Shown here piece by piece: positions 6,495 through 10,793 of a DNA stretch of 10,793 nt (position 1 is its first letter; each line of letters starts with the position of its first letter). The translations under genes and the position numbers were made by a program. The stretch spans positions 1 to 10,793 of the forward strand of contig CAYSPU010000203.1 of assembly GCA_964432995.1 (NCBI GenBank). Direction: 5' to 3'. This DNA is from CAYSPU01 sp964432995. GTDB lineage: Bacteria; Verrucomicrobiota; Verrucomicrobiia; Limisphaerales; JAHDYP01. Under the pieces are notes generated by a model. The model searched no databases. It saw only the letters and a list, made by a program, of their open reading frames with translations, and was not told where the DNA came from.

Positions 6495-6574
6495 GGTAGG
6501 GACGCCCGGCTCGGGCGCCCGAACGATGCGGTTCGGCAAGCCGGCTCTGGCGGACCAGCGAGGCCGCGCGTCCC
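6495..6574 (+). repeat. GGTAGGG repeat with multiple stems, copy E
   Basis: GGTAGGG (6495-6501) leads into the hairpin CGCCCG-GCT-CGGGCG (6503-6517). A second stem follows, CCGAAC (6519-6524) with GTTCGG (6531-6536), and then a short CTGG/CCAG stem (6547-6550 with 6555-6558). The outer arms GGGACGC (6499-6505) and GCGTCCC (6568-6574) are reverse complements. The outer stem and first hairpin share three bases, so they compete or the outer stem shortens to GGGA/TCCC. The overall form is that of a small branched REP- or MITE-like element. Confidence 0.55.
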
Positions 6575-6661
6575 AGCCATCGAGACGCGAAGAAGAGGAG
6601 CGACGCCGACTCGCCCGCTTGCCGACGTCCGACGCGCCGGTTCTTGGGGAGGGAGATAACT

Positions 6662-6675
6662 GTCACTGGGGTGAC
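6662..6675 (-). other. Small hairpin over the stop codon of the hydrolase gene
   Basis: GTCAC (6662-6666) and GTGAC (6671-6675) pair around a 4-nt loop, and the TGA stop (6663-6665) lies in the stem. No U-run follows on minus, so it is not a standard terminator. It may be chance, or a 3'-end structure slowing RNA decay. Confidence 0.3.
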
Positions 6676-8072
6676 TCTCCGTCCACCAGGAACGGAATGT
6701 TCGCGTGGGCGGCGTGGCCCTTGCCGTCGAAGGCATAAACGAACAGGCGATAGGGCCCGGGTGTCGCCGGGGCTTGGAGCGTGGTCTGGTCTTTCTTCGG
6801 ATCCGCGAAGAGCCCCGTCAGGGTCTTTGGTCTGTGCTCGAAGTCGCCGCCGGTCGAGGTGGCGGTGCTTTCCTCCATGACTTCCCAGGCGTAGGTGACG
6901 GGATCGTTGTCGGGATCGCGGACCTCGACCTTGACCGGGCAGCTTTGGCCCGGCTTCAGGCGGACATTCTGCTGGGCGGTTTTGCCGTCGAGCCAAGCGC
7001 CTTCCAGGCGGGGGCTGCGATTGGCCGGCCAGGCGCCGTTCCAGATGGAGTGCATGGTGTCGACCGTTGCGGTTTCCTCGCCGGATTCGAGGAACATGCC
7101 GTACCAGGTGGGGGTGCGTTCCTGTTTTTGGCCCCAGAGGAAGACGTAGGAGCCGAGGCACTGCCGCTGGTCGGGCTCAATGGCGGTCTGGAAGCGTTTG
7201 AGGTACCAGTCGGCCTTGGTGGTGCTGTCGTTCTCCAGCGGGGCGCCCCATTCGGTCTTGCCCACCTCCCAGTGCCCGGTGGCGCCCCACTCGGTGACGA
7301 CGTACGGGCCGGTCCAGCCGGTCTCTTTCAGATACTTCGGCAGGTTGACGATGTCCGCGTACATCTGGATACCGAGGAGGTCGAGGTCCGGCGCGCGGTT
7401 CTTGATCTCCCGAACCAGCTCAGGGTTGATCCCGGCCAGCATGGTCATCGTTAGGTGGTTGGGATCGACCTGGTGGATCATCTTGGAAATCTCGTTGACG
7501 GCGTTCCAGACCTTGGGATTGGTCGCGTCCAGGTTGAGTTCGTTGCCAATACCCCAGATGAGGAGCGCGGGGTGATTCCGGTATTTCAGGATCTCGGTTT
7601 TGATCCGCGCCAACTGGCGGGCGACGGTCTCGGGATCGTTGTAGTCGAAGCCGTGGCGTTCGCGCGCGACGTCCAGCCCCATGGTGACGTAGAGCCCGTT
7701 CTTCAAGGCGCGGTCCAGAACCGCCTGGCCGCTCTCCCGGCCGTTCTCCGTCCGCCAGGTGCGGAACGAATTGCCGCCGTGTTCGGCCAGCTTCTCCTGG
7801 TTGCCGAACTCAAGTCCGGCGCCGCGGATGTAGAATGGTTGGCCGTCCACGACGAGTTGGTAGCGGCCATCGGTCTGGCGGATCTCGACCTTGGCGGGGC
7901 TGCCGGGGCGGGGCTTGGGAGCCGCATGGCAGCAACCGCCGGAGTTGAGTCCGAAGGCGAGGAGAACGAGCAGTGAAACAAGCCTGGGGATCCCGCCACC
8001 GTTCGCAGCGCGAGATTCCCGGGCCAGGCGCATGCCGACCCAGCCATGGTCAATCCTGAGAGTTTGCTTCAT
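6663..8072 (-). CDS. Exported TIM-barrel glycoside hydrolase (GH2/clan GH-A type), possible lipoprotein
   Basis: This 469-aa protein has a long basic N-region, a hydrophobic segment (about 30-43, PRLVSLLVLLAFGL) and GGCC at 45-48, suggesting export and perhaps lipid attachment, although the lipobox (NSGGC) is imperfect. The start of the mature domain (KVEIRQTDGRYQLVVDGQPF, 61-80) is followed by a TIM barrel. It carries HPALLIWGIGNELN (167-180), with Glu178 as the expected acid/base, and PYVVTEWGATGHWE (256-269), with Glu261 as the expected nucleophile, a retaining clan GH-A pattern. Residues 375-465 resemble an Ig/PKD-like domain (PVKVEVRDPDNDPVTYAWEV...YRLFVYAFDGKG). Related proteins are, to my knowledge, annotated as GH2 TIM-barrel or beta-glucan-active enzymes. 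It starts 3 bp after the porter stop, with GAGG 9 nt upstream inside the porter gene, so translation is probably coupled. Met14 is an alternative start. Substrate unknown. Confidence 0.82.
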   Translation of the reverse strand: MKQTLRIDHGWVGMRLARESRAANGGGIPRLVSLLVLLAFGLNSGGCCHAAPKPRPGSPAKVEIRQTDGRYQLVVDGQPFYIRGAGLEFGNQEKLAEHGGNSFRTWRTENGRESGQAVLDRALKNGLYVTMGLDVARERHGFDYNDPETVARQLARIKTEILKYRNHPALLIWGIGNELNLDATNPKVWNAVNEISKMIHQVDPNHLTMTMLAGINPELVREIKNRAPDLDLLGIQMYADIVNLPKYLKETGWTGPYVVTEWGATGHWEVGKTEWGAPLENDSTTKADWYLKRFQTAIEPDQRQCLGSYVFLWGQKQERTPTWYGMFLESGEETATVDTMHSIWNGAWPANRSPRLEGAWLDGKTAQQNVRLKPGQSCPVKVEVRDPDNDPVTYAWEVMEESTATSTGGDFEHRPKTLTGLFADPKKDQTTLQAPATPGPYRLFVYAFDGKGHAAHANIPFLVDGESPQ

Positions 8073-8075
8073 AAG

Positions 8076-9617
8076 TCAGTGCCTCATCAGAATGCCCTCG
8101 AGTTCTTCGAGCGATTTGCCCTTCGTCTCGGGAATGAAGAAGAACACAAACGCCACGGTGACGGCGGCCATCAGGCCGTAGCCGAGGAAGGTGCCGGCGG
8201 TGCCGAAATGGGAGAGCTCCCACGGGAATATGAACGTGACGCTGGCACTGGTGGCGGAGTTCAGGAAGCCCACGACAGACATGGCGACGCCGCGGTATTG
8301 GTTGGGGAAGATCTCGGAGAGCAACACCCACATGACCGGCCCCAACGAGATCGCGAAAGAGGCCACGAACCCGATGATCGCCCCGAGCACCAGCCACGAC
8401 CGGATGCTCAGCCCCGCCGTGATCAACACCTCCTTGTGGGCCTTCACCTGCTCGGCGCCCAGCGTCCGCTCGAGGTAGCCGAGGTATTCGGACTCGCTCG
8501 GGAAGGTTGTCCTCTCCGCAGTGCGGAGGCTGTCGATGAGCTCGGTCGGGGCTTTGGCATCCTGCAGCACCACCATCGACTTGTCGGTCAGTCCGTAGCT
8601 CGAGTCATGGAAAGCCCAACTGCAGGTGAGGAGGGAGATGGTCATGCCGGTCGCGCCGATCAGCAGGAGCGGCTTGCGTCCCAGACGATCCACAAACCGG
8701 ATGGCCACAAAGGTCATCCCCAGGTTGACCAATCCGACCAGAACAGCCTGGCGGAAGGCCGCGTTGATGCCCCCGCCGGTCTGCGCGAAGATCGTGGGCA
8801 AGTAGTAGAAGACCGCGTTGATGCCGGTGATCTGTTGGAAGAAGGCGATCGCCAGCGCGATGCACATGATGAACCGCATCTGGGGGCCGAACAGCCCGGC
8901 CAGGCGCACCCGCGGCGCTTTCTCCGCGAAACTCCGCTGGATCCTCAGGATCTCCGCCTCCGCCTGCTCGGCTCCACCGGCCCGCACCAGGATGCCCCGC
9001 GCCAACTCCTCCTGCCCCCGACCGAACAACCACCGGGGACTCTCCGGCACCGCGAACAGCAGGAAGAAATAGAGAGTCGCCGGCACCGCGTCCATGCCCA
9101 GCATCCAGCGCCAGTTGTTCTCCCCCACACCGACGAGGTAGTAGTTCGAGAAGAACGAGGCGGAGATACCCGAGACGATCATGAGTTGGTTCAGGGATAC
9201 GAGGCTCCCCCGGTGCTTCGGGGGCGAGATCTCGGCGATGTAAACGGGCGCAATCAGGATGGCGCCGCCAACGGCAATGCCACCCAGGACCCGCGCCGCC
9301 ACGAACACCCAGAAGCTCGTCGTCAGGGCCGACGCCAGCGAGGAGACGGTGAAGAAGACGGCGGTGGTCATGAGCACCCTCTTGCGGCCGAAACGATCGC
9401 TGAAGTAGCCGGCCATGGCGGTGCCTCCGAGGACGCCCCAGCCAAGGCAGCTCACCGCCAAACCAAGCAGCCAGTCGCCCCGGTCGCCCGTTAACTCGAA
9501 ATACTTCTGGATGAACGGAACGGCACCCGAGATGACCGTGGCGTCGAAACCCCAGACAAAACCGCCGAGCGCCACAGTGAGCGCCACCCGGATCATGAAG
9601 CTCTTGTTGTGTGTCAT
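8076..9617 (-). CDS. MFS sugar porter (XylE/glucose-transporter type)
   Basis: This 513-aa inner-membrane transporter of the MFS sugar porter family (TC 2.A.1.1) probably runs on a proton gradient. Signature motifs appear in order: GFDATVISGA (23-32), SDRFGRKR (73-80), PVYIAEISP (124-132), PESPRWLFG (191-199), the sugar-contacting QQITGINAVFYY (261-272), DRLGRKPLLL (310-319), GPVMWVLLSEIFPNQYRG (426-443, nearly identical in form to E. coli XylE) and PETKGKSLEE (496-505). Twelve helices can be placed. A hydrophilic segment of about 65 residues (335-402) between helices 9 and 10 is longer than in XylE. ATG 9617 was chosen because the family pattern begins there; the frame is open to a TTG at 9788, but that part is Pro/Arg-rich. 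The hydrolase gene follows at 3 bp, consistent with import of its products. The sugar is unknown. Confidence 0.9.
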   Translation of the reverse strand: MTHNKSFMIRVALTVALGGFVWGFDATVISGAVPFIQKYFELTGDRGDWLLGLAVSCLGWGVLGGTAMAGYFSDRFGRKRVLMTTAVFFTVSSLASALTTSFWVFVAARVLGGIAVGGAILIAPVYIAEISPPKHRGSLVSLNQLMIVSGISASFFSNYYLVGVGENNWRWMLGMDAVPATLYFFLLFAVPESPRWLFGRGQEELARGILVRAGGAEQAEAEILRIQRSFAEKAPRVRLAGLFGPQMRFIMCIALAIAFFQQITGINAVFYYLPTIFAQTGGGINAAFRQAVLVGLVNLGMTFVAIRFVDRLGRKPLLLIGATGMTISLLTCSWAFHDSSYGLTDKSMVVLQDAKAPTELIDSLRTAERTTFPSESEYLGYLERTLGAEQVKAHKEVLITAGLSIRSWLVLGAIIGFVASFAISLGPVMWVLLSEIFPNQYRGVAMSVVGFLNSATSASVTFIFPWELSHFGTAGTFLGYGLMAAVTVAFVFFFIPETKGKSLEELEGILMRH

Positions 9618-9759
9618 AGGTTGGATTCCCGGCCGCAGCACCTCGGCGCGGGCCCGGGAAAAGTCCGGCCCGGCGTCGACCAACTCCCGAATTGGCCGGA
9701 CGCCGCCACGTCCCCACGGCCAACCTCGACTCGGAAGTGGAGGATCTGGTTGATGCGCG

Positions 9760-9788
9760 ACATTTGTGAGGCCCCCCGGCGGTGTCAA
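9760..9788 (-). promoter_or_regulatory. Weak candidate promoter for the porter-hydrolase operon
   Basis: On minus, a perfect TTGACA (9788-9783) is followed about 15-17 nt later by the AT-rich ACAAATG stretch, which matches TATAAT poorly (at best 3 of 6). It lies about 165 nt before the porter start. The -35 match is the only positive evidence. Confidence 0.2.
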
Positions 9789-9930
9789 TCGGAAAAGGGG
9801 GGGAACCGGAAAACCTCAATTCCCAATCCCGTGGATCGTGGTCCCACGTTCGGGCTCTTGCTACGGATGAACGCGGATTCGGCCGCTCGGGCGCAGGCGC
9901 ATCGGACGGTTGGATGTGGCGGCTTTCCGC

Positions 9931-9996
9931 GAATCCCCCTACCCATCCTGGGATACCGCTTCGCATGAAAGGTGGGACGCCCGCTCCGCGGGCGCC
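9931..9996 (+). repeat. 66-bp dispersed repeat with terminal hairpin, copy B
   Basis: This is the partner of copy A at 1931-1996 (56 of 66 bases identical by hand, no gaps). Its hairpin CGCCCGC (9978-9984) pairs perfectly with GCGGGCG (9988-9994) around the same TCC loop. Relative to copy A, the pair 1983T-1989A has become 9983G-9989C and the A-G mismatch at 1980/1992 has become a C-G pair. Pairing is therefore kept despite sequence change. It lies downstream of the lipoprotein gene as transcribed. Confidence 0.75.
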
Positions 9997-10058
9997 GGAC
10001 GAGCATCCAAGCTGGCACGTTCTTCCGCCGCACCCGGAAACGCGCCCTGCCCGCCTCA

Positions 10059-10077
10059 GCCGACGACGTCAGTCGGC
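10059..10077 (-). other. Hairpin over the stop codon of the lipoprotein gene
   Basis: GCCGAC (10059-10064) and GTCGGC (10072-10077) are exact complements around a 7-nt loop that contains the TGA stop (10069-10071). No U-run follows. It could be a 3'-end stabilising structure or chance in GC-rich sequence. Confidence 0.35.
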
Positions 10078-10743
10078 ACTCGCTGCGGCCATGACGTCCC
10101 GACTGAGATCGCCCAGGGCCTGGCTCAGGGCGAGGACGGCGCCGGACCAGTCGGCATCGGCCGTCGGGCACTCGCGGACCTGGTCGCACCGGCCGGTCTG
10201 CAGCACTTCACCGGTTCGAGAGCGCACCACGCGCCAGCGAGCCGAGAACACCACTCGCCCGGTTGCCGTCAACTCGAAGCGGTCGATCAGCACCTGGACT
10301 TCGCGTCCTTCGACCCCGGCACTTGCGGAACGGGTCGCCACTCGAGAGGGCCCGAGCAGCGCCGACAGATCGTGCCGGAGCACGCGGGCCACACCTTCCC
10401 GCAGCGGTTCCGCCCAGTTGTGGAGCGTGGAGAACTCGACACGGTTCGCGCTCTGGCGCCGGGCGATGCCGGGACGATCGAGCCAGGCCGGCAAGTCCAC
10501 GCGGACGCCCACGCTTCCCGCCGCCGCCGATGCCTGGTTCGGCGCTAGCGGCACTTCGACGGTGGCCGACAAGACGTAGAAACGCGTCGGGTCCGCCTTG
10601 GGTTTGAGGTTCAGGCAACCGCAGGTGCCAGCGAGAAGTAGCGCCGCCGCCGCGAGGACGGAGAAGCGCGCCCAGCGAGGTCGGCGGCTGCGAGGTTCAT
10701 GGAAAAGCCGGACCTCCAGAGTTCGGACGCGCGTTGAAGCCAT
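10069..10743 (-). CDS. ABC-type transport auxiliary lipoprotein (PqiC/YmbA-like, ABC_trans_aux family)
   Basis: This 224-aa protein has a basic N-region, a hydrophobic segment (about 27-39) and GTCGC at 39-43, with Cys43 (or Cys41) as the likely lipidated residue. It then reads LNLKPKADPTRFYVLS, the usual start of this family. Residues 78-130 carry the family hallmark VGVRVDLPAWLDRPGI...ANRVEFSTLHNWAEPLREGVARVLRHDL. The rest alternates strands (VQVLIDRFELT, VVFSARWRVV) and ends in a helix. In characterised systems such lipoproteins sit at the outer membrane and work with MCE-domain proteins, a permease and an ATPase in lipid transport or envelope maintenance. No such partner lies in the window; upstream genes beyond 10793 would be the place to look. 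ATG 10743 has no clear ribosome binding site, and a repeat hairpin lies 13 nt upstream. Confidence 0.82.
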   Translation of the reverse strand: MASTRVRTLEVRLFHEPRSRRPRWARFSVLAAAALLLAGTCGCLNLKPKADPTRFYVLSATVEVPLAPNQASAAAGSVGVRVDLPAWLDRPGIARRQSANRVEFSTLHNWAEPLREGVARVLRHDLSALLGPSRVATRSASAGVEGREVQVLIDRFELTATGRVVFSARWRVVRSRTGEVLQTGRCDQVRECPTADADWSGAVLALSQALGDLSRDVMAAASAD

Positions 10744-10755
10744 GAACCCGTGGAA

Positions 10756-10782
10756 GGTAGGGCGCGCTCTCCGCAGCGCGCC
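10756..10782 (+). repeat. GGTAGGG hairpin repeat, copy C
   Basis: GGTAGGG (10756-10762) runs into GGCGCGCT (10761-10768), which pairs perfectly with AGCGCGCC (10775-10782) around CTCCGC. This is the strongest stem of the five copies (8 bp). It sits immediately upstream of the lipoprotein start codon on the opposite strand, where it would lie in the 5' untranslated RNA. Confidence 0.7.
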
Positions 10783-10793
10783 GAAAACAAGTG

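Larger units (their letters stand above)
6305..6662. other. 358-bp intergenic region filled with repeats
   Basis: This gap separates the TIM-barrel hydrolase from the GH94-like gene. It holds a decamer duplication (6325-6344), a minus-strand GGTAGGG hairpin (6434-6459) and an outward-facing plus-strand repeat with several stems (6495-6574). The rest (6345-6433, 6575-6661) shows no recognisable gene or promoter. Long frames cross it on both strands, but their products are Arg/Pro/Ala-rich and low in hydrophobic pattern, so none is accepted. The length suggests that the GH94-like gene may have its own promoter, but no clear -35/-10 pair was found. Confidence 0.6.
9618..10068. other. 451-bp intergenic region between porter and lipoprotein genes
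   Basis: No gene is supported here. The right part contains copy B of the 66-bp repeat (9931-9996). At 9865-9885, CGGATGAACGCGGATTCGG-like sequence resembles another short dispersed repeat known from PVC genomes. The left part should hold the porter promoter on minus; the only candidate seen is a TTGACA at 9788-9783. Frames across the region on both strands are Arg/Ala/Pro-rich and not protein-like. Confidence 0.55.

Noticed and set aside
8046..9494. Plus-strand open frame of 482 codons opposite the porter
   Set aside because: The product is a His/Glu/Arg/Gln-rich antisense shadow of hydrophobic porter codons. The minus frame has every sugar-porter motif.
9618..9788. N-terminal extension of the sugar porter to a TTG at 9788
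   Set aside because: The added 57 residues are Pro/Arg/Gly-rich and do not belong to the porter family. The normal N-terminus begins at ATG 9617.
1931..9996. The exact 8000-bp offset between repeat copies A and B
   Set aside because: There is no mechanism that would fix such a distance. It is treated as coincidence.
10022..10058. Possible sixth, decayed GGTAGGG-type repeat on minus (GGCAGGGCGCG...)
   Set aside because: The box is altered and no convincing stem follows, so it cannot be told from GC-rich background.
1..10793. tRNA, rRNA, transposase or integrase genes
   Set aside because: No cloverleaf with conserved arms, rRNA segment or recombinase motif was recognised on either strand. 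The mobile-looking DNA is limited to short non-coding repeats.

Overview
The window is GC-rich bacterial DNA that most resembles the PVC group, probably Verrucomicrobiota of the Pedosphaera/Limisphaera type. Two things point there: a secreted protein with the PVC-style prepilin N-terminus (GFTLIELLVVIAII...) and a C-terminal H-X9-DG motif, and intergenic DNA crowded with short dispersed and tandem repeats. The assignment is from pattern recognition only; no search was run.

Layout: positions 1-641 hold no large gene. They contain two possible small divergent genes (353 to 180 on minus, 376 to 516 on plus) and an AT-rich palindrome. Positions 642-2855 (plus) carry a secreted protein of unknown function with a C-terminal fibronectin-like domain, followed after 9 bp by the prepilin-like H-X9-DG protein. 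Dispersed and heptanucleotide repeats fill the 300 bp between the first gene and the pilin motif, and they are translated if the well-supported upstream start is used. The pilin-like gene meets the next gene tail to tail on a shared CTAG.

Positions 2852-9617 (minus) form a carbohydrate locus. Transcribed in order, it has an MFS sugar porter (513 aa), an exported TIM-barrel glycoside hydrolase starting 3 bp after the porter stop, a 358-bp repeat-filled gap, and a 1150-aa cytoplasmic protein resembling GH94 phosphorylases. An economical model is that the envelope-anchored hydrolase cuts a glucan-like substrate, the porter imports sugars and the large protein processes glycosides inside the cell. 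The substrate is not readable from the sequence.

Positions 9618-10068 are non-coding and hold a second copy of the 66-bp repeat. Positions 10069-10743 (minus) encode a PqiC/YmbA-type ABC-transport auxiliary lipoprotein, whose permease, ATPase and MCE partners, if present, would lie beyond the right edge.

The most unusual content is the repeats: five copies of a GGTAGGG-plus-hairpin element (two in a 66-bp version with a compensatory stem change), two heptamer arrays and a decamer duplication, all in gene-free DNA or in the leader region of the pilin-like gene. The second point of interest is the very long GH94-like protein with a variant catalytic motif.
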